Shown here: positions 1 to 9,386 of the stretch, piece after piece
How positions within the stretch are numbered: the first letter of the stretch is position 1
Layout of the letters: every line of letters starts with the position of its first letter
Source: Paracoccus lutimaris
Lineage (GTDB): Bacteria; Pseudomonadota; Alphaproteobacteria; Rhodobacterales; Rhodobacteraceae
Length of the DNA stretch: 64,000 nucleotides
Assembly: GCF_003337565.1 (NCBI RefSeq)
Contig: NZ_QPJL01000019.1
Location: forward strand, 1 to 64,000
Reading direction: 5' to 3'
Program-made: the position numbers and the translations under genes
The notes under the pieces: model-generated
What the model saw: the letters and a program-made list of their open reading frames with translations, nothing else
Told to the model about the DNA's origin: nothing
Database searches by the model: none

Positions 1-185
1 GACATCAGGTCTCGTGCCAATCTGGTCTCCATTGCAGGTACCAGCTTGAATCACGATCAGGCCACCCTGTGAATCCCTTTTGTCAACACCACCTAGCGTG
101 TCTGACAAGAGAAATTTTAGCTCATATTGCCATCCAATGCTGTGCAGGAGCGGTTATAAGAATGGACAAAGAAACCAACGAGGCT

Positions 186-485
186 TCAGCTGATCGGGGA
201 GCGGGGGGCGGCCTGATCCATCAGGCGGCGGATCCAGATGCCCGCCGCCCATGTTGCCGGAATGCCCAAAGGCAGCGCCAGAAGGGCGGCGAGCCAGGGG
301 GAAAGCACATCGATGCCCAGCCAGCTCAGCAGCAAAAACAGCATGAACAGGTTGATCCAGACCGCCGTCGCCGCGAAGGGGTAAAGCAGGATCGCCAGTT
401 TCCAGACCGGCCAGCGGCCCGGTTCCCCGGTGAGCCTGTCCTCAGTGGCTGGTTCCGTCCTCGAATGTGATCTTGTTCCAGACAT
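186..485 (-). CDS. small membrane protein after nirN
   Basis: A 99-residue protein with a charged N-terminus (about residues 1-27) and two hydrophobic stretches (about 30-55 and 60-82), so probably two membrane helices. It ends in a short basic tail. The ATG at 485 lies inside the 3' end of nirN (stop at 442), so the two genes overlap by 44 bp in different frames and the gene is probably the last one of the nirS operon. A GGGGA stretch just upstream is a weak ribosome site. I do not recognise the family. A small membrane partner for nitrite reductase or haem export is only a guess from position. The real start could be further downstream. Confidence 0.6.
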   Translation of the reverse strand: MSGTRSHSRTEPATEDRLTGEPGRWPVWKLAILLYPFAATAVWINLFMLFLLLSWLGIDVLSPWLAALLALPLGIPATWAAGIWIRRLMDQAAPRSPIS

Positions 486-1983
486 TGTATTTCCCCGAGG
501 GTTTGCGCATCGGCAGGCGCTTGACCTCTTCCAGCGTTTTCGCATCATAGATCACCACCGCGCCGTCGTCCTCCCACAATGAGACCAGCACATGGCTGCC
601 GTCGCGGGTGAATTCGACATGCGCGAAGGTCTTGTCCGGGAAGGGTGCCAGCGTCTTGACGATCTTGAGCGTTTCCTTGTCGATCACATGCATGCGGTCC
701 CTGTTCGGGCCAAAGAACACATCCGCCCAGAGATAGGGGCTGTTATGATGGCTGCGCAGGAAAAAGCCCGGCCCGTCGGTCTTGATCTGTTCGACCAGCG
801 TCCAGTCCTGCATGTCGATGACCGAGAGCACCCCTTCGTTCAGATGCGGGGTCGCCATGACCCGGCGCCCGCCCCGTTCCCAGGTGATGCCCGAGCCCAG
901 ATGCGGCATGCCGGGCAACGGCAGTTCGGCGATCTCGCGGCCGACATCCAGATTGACGACGACACCCTTGTCGCCTTCGCGATTGGTGCCGATCAGGTTT
1001 CGGTAATCAGGGGTGAAGAAGAAATCGTCCAGCGGTTCCTCGGTCTGGATGCGGCGGCGGGCGAAAAGACCCTTTTCCGCGCCCAGAGCCTCTTTCATGC
1101 CTTTTTCGTGGCTGTGGACGAAGCCGTCATGGAAGGGGCCGGCATCGGGATCAGTGGCGATTTCCCAGATCTCCGGCGCGTCCTTGAGCGCCAGCACGAA
1201 GGATTTGCGTTCGGGCGCCTGATAGACCGCCGAGACGCGGCTTTCGCTGCCGTCGCGCGCGATGACCGGCACGATTTTCGCAAGGCCGAGGTTGTCGGTG
1301 GACAGGATCGTCAGGCTGTGGGGCAGGTAATTCGCCACTGCCAGCCATTTGCCGTCATGGCTCATGGCGATGTTGCGGCTGTTCAGGCCGGCGCGGATGC
1401 GCCCCACCTCGGCCAGCGACCAGATATCGTATTTCTGCACCCAGCCATCGCGCGACATGATGAAGACATAGCGCCCGTCGGGGCTGAATTTCGGCCCGCC
1501 ATGCACGGCAAAGGGCGTGGCAAAGCGGTCCAGCACCTCGAACGTGTCGCCGTCCAGCACGCTGACATGGTGATCGCCGGTTTCCACCACCAGCGTGATG
1601 TTCATCGGGTCGGCCTTGAAGACCGGCGCCATGGCGGGCTGGTAATCGGGGTTCATCTGCCGGCTTTCCGCCATCTGCGCCGGGGTCCAGTCCGGCACAT
1701 GATCCAGCGGCGACTTGAGGTAATCGACCAGCGCGGCGATCTGTTCTGGGGGCAGTTCGGCCTCGAACCCGGCCATCTGGGTCGCGACGCGGCCCTTGGC
1801 GATGATCTGGTCGATACCCTTGAGCCGCCCCAGCGTTTCCGGGATCAGGGCCGGGCCGGTGCCGCCAAGGCGGTCCTCGCCGTGGCAGGCGGCGCAATGG
1901 CTGGCATAGTCGGCGGCCGGATCGGCATGGGCCAGCAGCGGCAGCAGCGCGACAAGACTAAAGGAAGCGATGCGCCGGATCAT
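442..1983 (-). CDS. nirN: NirN, cytochrome c / d1-type haem dehydrogenase
   Basis: A 513-residue periplasmic protein. The Sec signal peptide is about residues 1-20, a class I c-type haem site CAACH follows at 30-34, and a long C-terminal eight-bladed d1-type propeller resembles NirS. In characterised denitrifiers NirN converts dihydro-haem d1 to haem d1 and helps hand it to NirS; that role is family knowledge. The ATG at 1983 is chosen because it starts directly at the signal peptide (MIRRIASF...). A longer reading upstream would add a non-signal extension. The start overlaps the end of nirJ by 26 bp, consistent with coupled translation in the nir operon. Confidence 0.93.
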   Translation of the reverse strand: MIRRIASFSLVALLPLLAHADPAADYASHCAACHGEDRLGGTGPALIPETLGRLKGIDQIIAKGRVATQMAGFEAELPPEQIAALVDYLKSPLDHVPDWTPAQMAESRQMNPDYQPAMAPVFKADPMNITLVVETGDHHVSVLDGDTFEVLDRFATPFAVHGGPKFSPDGRYVFIMSRDGWVQKYDIWSLAEVGRIRAGLNSRNIAMSHDGKWLAVANYLPHSLTILSTDNLGLAKIVPVIARDGSESRVSAVYQAPERKSFVLALKDAPEIWEIATDPDAGPFHDGFVHSHEKGMKEALGAEKGLFARRRIQTEEPLDDFFFTPDYRNLIGTNREGDKGVVVNLDVGREIAELPLPGMPHLGSGITWERGGRRVMATPHLNEGVLSVIDMQDWTLVEQIKTDGPGFFLRSHHNSPYLWADVFFGPNRDRMHVIDKETLKIVKTLAPFPDKTFAHVEFTRDGSHVLVSLWEDDGAVVIYDAKTLEEVKRLPMRKPSGKYNVWNKITFEDGTSH

Positions 1984-3175
1984 GGCTTTTTCCCCGGAAT
2001 GGCGTGACGGCAAGACGGTCAAGATCGGCATCGACAACGCCGATCTCGCGCGCGGTGAGATAGCAGGCCGGATCCTCGGCCCAGGGGTCGCCGGTCAGTT
2101 GCAGGGCGCGGATGCGGGTATTGCCGCCGCAGACCGCCTGATAGGCGCAGGCGCCGCAGCGCCCTTTCAGCGGGCGCGGGCGGGTGCGCAGGGTGGCCAG
2201 GATCGGGTCGTCCCCGGTCCAGATTTCCGAAAACGGCCGCTCCTTGACCGAGCCCACGGTGTAATCCGACCAATAGGTATCGGGATGGACCTTGCCCTGC
2301 GGGTCGATATTGCCGACGCCAAGACCCGAGGAATTACCGCCCCATGCCTCAAGATGGGCGCGCAGATGCGCCACGACCTGCGGCGCAAAGCGCGCCTCGG
2401 CCCAACGCAGGAAATAGACCGCGTCGCTGTCATTGTTGCCGGTGACGACCTCAAAGCCCTCGCCGGCCTCGACCGCGCTCCAGGCGCGGTCCATCAGCAG
2501 GTCCATGGCGCGGCGGGTATGGTCATGGGCGGTATCCTCGCCCCGGTGCTTGTCGCCCCGGCCGGCATAGACCAGATGCGACAGATAGAACTTGTCGACG
2601 CCCTCGTCCCGGCACAGGTCCAGCATCGCGGGCAGGTGATGGGCGTTGCCATCGGTGATGGTAAAGCGCAGGCCCACCTTGACGCCGCGCGCCTTACAGG
2701 CCCTGACCCCCGCCAGCGCCTGATCGAATGCGCCCTCGACGCCCCGGAACCAGTCATTGACCGCGCCGATCCCATCGAGCGAGATGCCAACATAGTCGAA
2801 ACCCAGATCGGCCAGCCGGTCGATATTTTCGGCGTTGATCCTGGTGCCGTTCGTGGACAGCGACAGGTGGCGGAAGTTCAGCTTGCGGGCTTCCTCGGCC
2901 AGTTCCCAGAAATCGAAGCGCGACATCGGCTCGCCCCCCGACAGGATCAGGGCGGGGATGCGGAAATCCGACAGGTCGCGCAGCACCGACATTGCCTGAT
3001 CGTGGGTCAGCTCGCCCGGGAACGGCCGGTCGGCCGAGACGGTATAGCAATGGCGGCATTTCAGGTTGCAGCTGCGGGTCAGGTTCCAGATCACCACTGG
3101 CTTGACCGGCCCCGAGCGGCGGCGCGGCGGCGTCGGATCAAGGATCTGGTGCATGTATTGGGTCAGGCGAAACAT
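1958..3175 (-). CDS. nirJ: NirJ, radical SAM haem d1 biosynthesis protein
   Basis: A 405-residue radical SAM enzyme. The CxxxCxxC iron-sulphur motif is at Cys36, Cys40 and Cys43 (SCNLKCRHC). A downstream GGEPMSR segment matches SAM binding. The C-terminal part has a second Cys set ([12 protein letters not shown] followed by a later Cys) of the SPASM/twitch type. NirJ replaces the propionate side chains of the didecarboxysiroheme macrocycle on the way to haem d1 in the cytoplasm (family knowledge). It lies 11 bp after nirH and overlaps nirN. Its place in an unbroken nir operon makes the call secure. Confidence 0.95.
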   Translation of the reverse strand: MFRLTQYMHQILDPTPPRRRSGPVKPVVIWNLTRSCNLKCRHCYTVSADRPFPGELTHDQAMSVLRDLSDFRIPALILSGGEPMSRFDFWELAEEARKLNFRHLSLSTNGTRINAENIDRLADLGFDYVGISLDGIGAVNDWFRGVEGAFDQALAGVRACKARGVKVGLRFTITDGNAHHLPAMLDLCRDEGVDKFYLSHLVYAGRGDKHRGEDTAHDHTRRAMDLLMDRAWSAVEAGEGFEVVTGNNDSDAVYFLRWAEARFAPQVVAHLRAHLEAWGGNSSGLGVGNIDPQGKVHPDTYWSDYTVGSVKERPFSEIWTGDDPILATLRTRPRPLKGRCGACAYQAVCGGNTRIRALQLTGDPWAEDPACYLTAREIGVVDADLDRLAVTPFRGKSHDPAHRFL

Positions 3176-3186
3176 GGTGTCCCCTT

Positions 3187-3669
3187 TCAGCCGTCGCGCA
3201 AGCGCAGGCCGGTCTTTTTCAGAATCCGGGTGGAATACAGGATATCATCGGCGCGGCAGGCCGGGCCCAGCAGATCGCGCAGGATGGCGCGCTTTTCCTC
3301 GACCTCGCCGCGCGAGCTGCCATGCAGCATCGCAAACAGGTTATAGCGCCAGACCGGCGCGCGCGGGCGCAGATAGCAATGGCTGACGAAATCCAGCGCC
3401 CCGACCTGCGCGCCCAGCGTCTCGGCCTCGGCATCCTCGACATCCCAGACGCTCATGCCATTGGCGGTCATTCCCAGCGCGTAATGGTTGGGCGCGACCG
3501 CGATGCGGCGGATGATGCCCAGATCCAGAAGCGCGGTCAGGCGATAGATCACCTCGGCCTCGGTAAGGCCAAGCTGGCCCGCGATCTGCGCATAGGGCGC
3601 CTCGACCAGCGGCAGGCCGGCCTGCGTCGCGGCGATCAGGCGGCGGTCGATGGGGTCCAGATCATTCAT
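3187..3669 (-). CDS. nirH: NirH, siroheme decarboxylase subunit
   Basis: A 160-residue protein with the Lrp/AsnC-like fold typical of NirD/L/G/H: an N-terminal winged-helix-like part (about 1-65) followed by the RAM-like domain with a conserved YNLFAMLHG stretch. The family decarboxylates siroheme to 12,18-didecarboxysiroheme rather than acting as a regulator. The ATG at 3669 overlaps the nirG stop (ATGA type, 4 bp), so translation is coupled. A longer in-frame reading starting upstream runs into nirG coding sequence and is rejected. Confidence 0.92.
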   Translation of the reverse strand: MNDLDPIDRRLIAATQAGLPLVEAPYAQIAGQLGLTEAEVIYRLTALLDLGIIRRIAVAPNHYALGMTANGMSVWDVEDAEAETLGAQVGALDFVSHCYLRPRAPVWRYNLFAMLHGSSRGEVEEKRAILRDLLGPACRADDILYSTRILKKTGLRLRDG

Positions 3670-4148
3670 GCCTGCACCCGAAAGCCGATGAAGAATTCCT
3701 GAAGCTTGGGGAACTGCCAGACGGTCAACCCGGTCTCGGCCTCGATCCGGGCGGCGGTTTCGGCGATCCCCTCGGGCGTGGGGGTGGCCAGGACGAACCA
3801 CATGTTCAGCTCGTGGTCGCGGGCATAGTTATGGGCGACCTCGGGATGGGCGTTCACCAAAGCCGCGATGCGGTCGAAATCCGCCTCGGGCGCGGTCAGC
3901 GCGCAAAGGCAGAAATCGCCCCCCATGGCGGCGGCGTCGAAAAACGGGCCAAAGCGGGTGATGGCGCCGATCTCGCGCAGGCGGGAAAGCCGTTCGATCA
4001 GTTGTGCGCCGTTCAGGCCAAGGGGCGCGCCCGCATCGTCAAAGGGGCGCGGGGTCAGGGGAAAGCCCTCTTGCAGGGTGTTCAGGATGGCGCGGTCGGT
4101 CGCATCCAGCGCGCCTTCGGGCAGGGTCTGGCGGGTCGGGCGGGTCAT
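3666..4148 (-). CDS. nirG: NirG, siroheme decarboxylase subunit
   Basis: A 160-residue paralogue of NirD/L/H with the same two-part Lrp/AsnC-like layout and the NMWFVLATPT core strand of the ligand-binding domain. It acts with NirDL and NirH in siroheme decarboxylation (family knowledge). The start at 4148 overlaps the nirDL stop by 4 bp and its stop overlaps the nirH start by 4 bp, so three consecutive subunits are translationally coupled. A longer open frame into nirDL exists but is a shadow. Confidence 0.92.
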   Translation of the reverse strand: MTRPTRQTLPEGALDATDRAILNTLQEGFPLTPRPFDDAGAPLGLNGAQLIERLSRLREIGAITRFGPFFDAAAMGGDFCLCALTAPEADFDRIAALVNAHPEVAHNYARDHELNMWFVLATPTPEGIAETAARIEAETGLTVWQFPKLQEFFIGFRVQA

Positions 4149-5122
4149 GCTGCGGCCTCGACGATGGTGGCGCCGCGCTGGCGAAAGCAGCGGGTCGAGA
4201 ACAGGATGCGATGCGCCGCCCCCGCCAGTTCCGGCAGGGCGCGGGCCTGATCCAGCACCGCCATCGCCTCGGGGCGGGACCGGGCGTGGATCATGCAAAA
4301 CAGCGGCCAGTCCCAGACCCCCGGCACGGTGCGGCGCTGATAGCACAAGGTGACGCCCGGGATCGCGGACAGTGCCGCACCGGCGGCGGGGATCGCCGCA
4401 TCGGGCAATTGCCAGACCACCATGGCGTTTTCGCGCCAGCCAAGCGCGCGGTGCCTGACGATGACGCCCACGCGGGTCAGCAGGCGCGCCCGCGCCAGCA
4501 TGTCGATCCGCTCGATGATCGCGGCCTCGGGCATGTGCAGGCTGCGGGCCAGCGCGGCAAAGGGGCGCGGCTCCAGCGACAGGCCGGTGGAAAGGGCCTG
4601 CATCAGCGCCGCGTCGCCCGGACGCAGGACCGACAGATCGGCGGGCCGGTCCAGCGCCATGCTGCGGCGCGGGCCGTCCAGCGGAAAGCCAAGGTCGATG
4701 TTGAAGGCCCGCACCAAGGGCAGCGACAGCACGGTCAGGCCGGTCGCGGCCTCGATCCGGGCAAGGCTTGCGGCCAGTTTGCGCGCATCGGGGGCGGTGG
4801 CGACGAACCACAGGTTCCAGTCGCCCTCGCGCAGATAGGAATGGTTGACGCCCGGCTCATCGCCGACCAGCGCCGCCACCTCGTCGATGCGGGCGGGCGG
4901 CACCTGCAACGCGGCCAGGGTCGAGGCCCCCGCCGTATTCGGCCGGCAGGTCGCGCCGACGCGGGCGATGCGGCCACCATCCTGCAACCGGCGCAGGCGG
5001 GCGATCACCTCGGCCTCATGCGTGCCAAGGCGGGCGGCGATAGTGGCAAAGGGCTGCGGCACCAGCGGCAGGTCGCGCTGGAAGTCGTTCAAAAGGCGCA
5101 GGTCCAGATCGTCATCCAGCAT
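4145..5122 (-). CDS. nirDL: NirDL, fused siroheme decarboxylase subunit
   Basis: A 325-residue protein made of two tandem Lrp/AsnC-like units, about 1-150 (NirD-like; contains NLWFVATAPD) and about 165-325 (NirL-like; contains WDWPLFCMIHA). In many denitrifiers these are separate nirD and nirL genes; Paracoccus species carry the fusion. The ATG at 5122 is preferred over an in-frame GTG at 5128, because a GGGG stretch stands about nine bases before the ATG and too close to the GTG. The nirF stop lies two bases upstream, so the genes are tightly packed. Confidence 0.92.
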   Translation of the reverse strand: MLDDDLDLRLLNDFQRDLPLVPQPFATIAARLGTHEAEVIARLRRLQDGGRIARVGATCRPNTAGASTLAALQVPPARIDEVAALVGDEPGVNHSYLREGDWNLWFVATAPDARKLAASLARIEAATGLTVLSLPLVRAFNIDLGFPLDGPRRSMALDRPADLSVLRPGDAALMQALSTGLSLEPRPFAALARSLHMPEAAIIERIDMLARARLLTRVGVIVRHRALGWRENAMVVWQLPDAAIPAAGAALSAIPGVTLCYQRRTVPGVWDWPLFCMIHARSRPEAMAVLDQARALPELAGAAHRILFSTRCFRQRGATIVEAAA

Positions 5123-5124
5123 GA

Positions 5125-6294
5125 TCACAGCCCCGTCTGATGCGCGCGGTCGGTGAAAAAGATCCCCGAGGGCGCCCTGGCCGGGATCTCGGCCAGAACC
5201 TCGTGGCTGCGGGCGTCGCGGATTTCGACGCGGTTCTCGTCGCGGACGGACAGCCAGACCTCGCGGCCGCGGGGGGCGAATTCCATGTGCAACACGCCCT
5301 TGCCGGGGGTGATGGTGTCAGTGACCTGATGGGTCATCACGTCGATGATCTGCACCTTGTCATTGCCAGGCGGGGCGAAATTCACCCAGATCTCGCGCTT
5401 GTCGGGGCGGGCGACGGCAAAGACCGGCTGGCCGGCCAGATCGGTGCGGGCAATCTCGGACAGGTTCGCGGCATCGACCCAGAGTAGCTGATGCAGGCCC
5501 ACGGCGGGCAGCGCGAAGACGCCATCCGCCAGCGTCCAGCCCTGCAGATGCGGCATTTTATAGACCGGCAGGTCGGGCTGATCCTTGCCGTAATCGGGCA
5601 GGAAGCGGGTGGCCTTGGGCGGGTCCTGCCACAGGTCCACCGCCGTCAGCCCCTTTTCGCCGAAAAGCCCCACGATATAGGTGCGCCCGTCCCCGGTCAG
5701 CAGCGCGTCATAGGGATTGGCGCCGATGCCGGTCAGCTTTGTGATCACAGGCTTTGCCGGGTCGGCGGCATGGTCCAGCACCCAGACCTCGCCCGTGTCC
5801 CAGGTGGCGACGACAAAGCGGCTGCCCGGCACATCGGCAATGCCCACGGTCTTTGAGCCCATGGGCACATCGGCGACCAGATCCAGCGTTTCGGCGTCAA
5901 AGACCTTGACCCCGCCGGGCTCATAATTCGACACCGCGACCAGCTTGCCGTCGTCGGAAATCGCGCCACCGATGGAATTGCCGCCCTGAACCACGCGCTT
6001 GACGATGGTCCGGGTCAGGATATCGACCTTGGTCAGCCCGCCGTCGCGACCAAAGACATAAGCGAAACGTTCATCGGGCGAATAGACGAGGCTCGCATGG
6101 GACAGATCGCCCAGGCCCTCGATCCGGCCGATGGCGGCGCGCTCGCTGCGGTCCACGACCAGAAGCGAGCCGGCCTCGCGTTCCACGATCAGGCCAAGAT
6201 CGCCGGTGCCGCGCAGATCGTCGGCCAGTGCGGCAGGCGCGGTCAGCATGGGCGCGGTCAGGGTCAGCAGGGCAAGGGCGAGGGGCTTGAGCAT
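5125..6294 (-). CDS. nirF: NirF, haem d1 maturation propeller protein
   Basis: A 389-residue protein with a clear Sec signal peptide (about 1-25, ending ALA-DD) and a d1-type beta-propeller without a c-haem domain. It is needed for a late step of haem d1 formation in the periplasm (family knowledge). The ATG at 6294 is chosen: it shares one base with the nirC stop (TGATG), and an AGGAG stands five bases upstream. A GTG three bases earlier is too close to that ribosome site. It contains the GDLSHASLVYSP segment near the N-terminus typical of the family. Confidence 0.93.
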   Translation of the reverse strand: MLKPLALALLTLTAPMLTAPAALADDLRGTGDLGLIVEREAGSLLVVDRSERAAIGRIEGLGDLSHASLVYSPDERFAYVFGRDGGLTKVDILTRTIVKRVVQGGNSIGGAISDDGKLVAVSNYEPGGVKVFDAETLDLVADVPMGSKTVGIADVPGSRFVVATWDTGEVWVLDHAADPAKPVITKLTGIGANPYDALLTGDGRTYIVGLFGEKGLTAVDLWQDPPKATRFLPDYGKDQPDLPVYKMPHLQGWTLADGVFALPAVGLHQLLWVDAANLSEIARTDLAGQPVFAVARPDKREIWVNFAPPGNDKVQIIDVMTHQVTDTITPGKGVLHMEFAPRGREVWLSVRDENRVEIRDARSHEVLAEIPARAPSGIFFTDRAHQTGL

Positions 6295-6608
6295 CACGGC
6301 TCCTGTGTCAGAAGGTAATCGGCGATCCAGCGCGCCTCGTCCTCGGACAAGAGCGGGCGCCAGCCGGGCATGGCGGTGCCGGGCATGCCGTCAAGGATGA
6401 TGGTGCTGAGGTCGTCGGGGTCGCGGCCGGCCAGCGCGGCGGGGGTGATGGCGCGGCCAAGCCCGCCGGTCATCCGCAGCCCGTGGCACGAGCCGCAATC
6501 CTGCCTGACGATATACCGCAGTTCATCGGCCCGGTCGGGCGTGACCGTGCCGGCGCTGGCCGGCAGCGCAAGCGCCACCAGCAGCAAGGCGGCCACCAGC
6601 CTAGCCAT
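6294..6608 (-). CDS. nirC: NirC, small periplasmic c-type cytochrome
   Basis: A 104-residue class I cytochrome c. The signal peptide is about residues 1-19, the haem site CGSCH is at 38-42, and a C-terminal MPGW supplies a likely axial Met. Family knowledge gives NirC a role as electron carrier to or from NirS, or in haem d1 maturation with NirF and NirN. The ATG at 6608 starts directly at the signal sequence and overlaps the nirE stop by 8 bp. The longer in-frame extension is the antisense shadow of nirE. Confidence 0.93.
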   Translation of the reverse strand: MARLVAALLLVALALPASAGTVTPDRADELRYIVRQDCGSCHGLRMTGGLGRAITPAALAGRDPDDLSTIILDGMPGTAMPGWRPLLSEDEARWIADYLLTQEP

Positions 6609-7386
6609 GCGAGAACAGCTTGTGCAGCGGCGCAGGCTCTGCCGTGGGCAGGCGCAGCACCTCCTCCTCGGCCAGTGCGGCGACACGGCCGATCAGGAAC
6701 AGGACCGGCGCGGGCATCGGATTGTCGCGCAACGCCTCGGCAATGCCCGAAAGGTCGGATTGCAGGCGGCGCTCGCGCGGGGTGGTGGCCTGCGAAACCG
6801 CCATCACCGGCAGGTCGGCGGGCATGCCATGGGCGATCAGCTCGGCCGAGATCTGCACCATGTTCGCGGCCCCCATATAGACCGCCAGCGTCGTGTCGGG
6901 ATCCGCCAGCGAGGCCCAGTCCAGGTCAAGCTCGGCGTCCCGCGCCCGGTGGCCGGTCACATAGCGCAGGCCCGTGGCCATACCGCGATGGGTCAGCGGC
7001 AACCGCAACGATGCGGCGGCCCCCTGCGCGGCGGTGATGCCGGGCACATAGTCACAGGCAATACCGGCAGCGATCAGGGCGTCATATTCCTCGCCGCCGC
7101 GGCCGAAAATGGTCGGGTCGCCCCCCTTGAGACGGGCGACGGTCAGGCCGGCGCGGCCCAGATCGACCAGAATTTCATTGATGCGGTCCTGCGGGACCGG
7201 ATGGAAACCCGCGGCCTTGCCCACGGCGATGCGCCGGATATGGGCGGGAACAAGGGCCATGATCTCGTCCGAGACCAGCCGGTCATGGACCACGACATCG
7301 GCCGATTGCAGCAGGCGCAGCGCGCGCAGCGTCAACAGCTCGGGGTCGCCCGGTCCGGCGCCGATCAGGTAAACTTGCCCCGTCAT
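6601..7386 (-). CDS. nirE: NirE, uroporphyrinogen III C-methyltransferase
   Basis: A 261-residue SUMT-family enzyme. It opens with the VYLIGAGPGDPELLTLRA nucleotide-binding loop and carries the internal GGDPTIFGRGGEE and YVPGITAAQGAA motifs. It uses SAM to make precorrin-2, the entry point of siroheme and then haem d1. The ATG at 7386 is preferred over a TTG at 7392: the GGGGG run lies at a workable distance only from the ATG. It is the second gene of the operon, separated from nirS by a 72-bp gap holding a strong hairpin. Confidence 0.95.
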   Translation of the reverse strand: MTGQVYLIGAGPGDPELLTLRALRLLQSADVVVHDRLVSDEIMALVPAHIRRIAVGKAAGFHPVPQDRINEILVDLGRAGLTVARLKGGDPTIFGRGGEEYDALIAAGIACDYVPGITAAQGAAASLRLPLTHRGMATGLRYVTGHRARDAELDLDWASLADPDTTLAVYMGAANMVQISAELIAHGMPADLPVMAVSQATTPRERRLQSDLSGIAEALRDNPMPAPVLFLIGRVAALAEEEVLRLPTAEPAPLHKLFSHG

Positions 7387-7415
7387 CTCCAACCCCCGAT
7401 GGATCTATCTGCCTG

Positions 7416-7439
7416 GGCAGGGGCGCGGACGCCCCTGCC
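7416..7439 (-). terminator. 10-bp hairpin between nirS and nirE
   Basis: A perfect inverted repeat, 7416-7425 against 7430-7439, with a four-base loop, directly after the nirS stop codon. No U-tract follows in the direction of transcription. It therefore looks more like a 3' stabiliser or partial terminator that keeps nirS mRNA in excess over the biosynthetic genes than a full terminator. Confidence 0.6.
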
Positions 7440-7458
7440 TTGGTTGTTCCAGTCGCGA

Positions 7459-9261
<1,803 letters not shown>

Positions 9262-9316
9262 CTATCTGCTGGAGCGCGTTCGCCACGTTCCTTGCGCAAG
9301 AATCAGGCCCGACGCT

Positions 9317-9330
9317 TTGATCTTGGTTAA
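9317..9330. promoter_or_regulatory. Fnr/Nnr-type box shared by nirS and nirI
   Basis: TTGATCTTGGTTAA: a TTGA half-site, six bases, then a degenerate TTAA half-site. It lies nearly midway in the 134-bp gap between the divergent nirS and nirI starts (about 65 and 57 bases away). Crp/Fnr proteins with the E-x-x-S-R recognition helix bind TTGA-N6-TCAA, and the Nnr-like protein at 18245-18919 has that helix. P. denitrificans is known to control nir genes through NNR. Confidence 0.75.
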
Positions 9331-9386
9331 GGTCTTGCGGTTGAATCTGCGAAACAACCGGAACCAGAACAGGTGGACGATCAGCG

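Noticed and set aside
46..60. TTGAATCACGATCAG as an Fnr/Nnr box near the left edge
   Set aside because: The half-sites are seven bases apart and the second is TCAG; it also lies downstream of the nir operon with no gene start visible in the window.
1..185. Possible gene at the left edge (a plus-strand frame begins at 69)
   Set aside because: The frame runs antisense into the small membrane protein gene and nirN, and is Arg/Gln-rich; I see no supported feature in 1-185.
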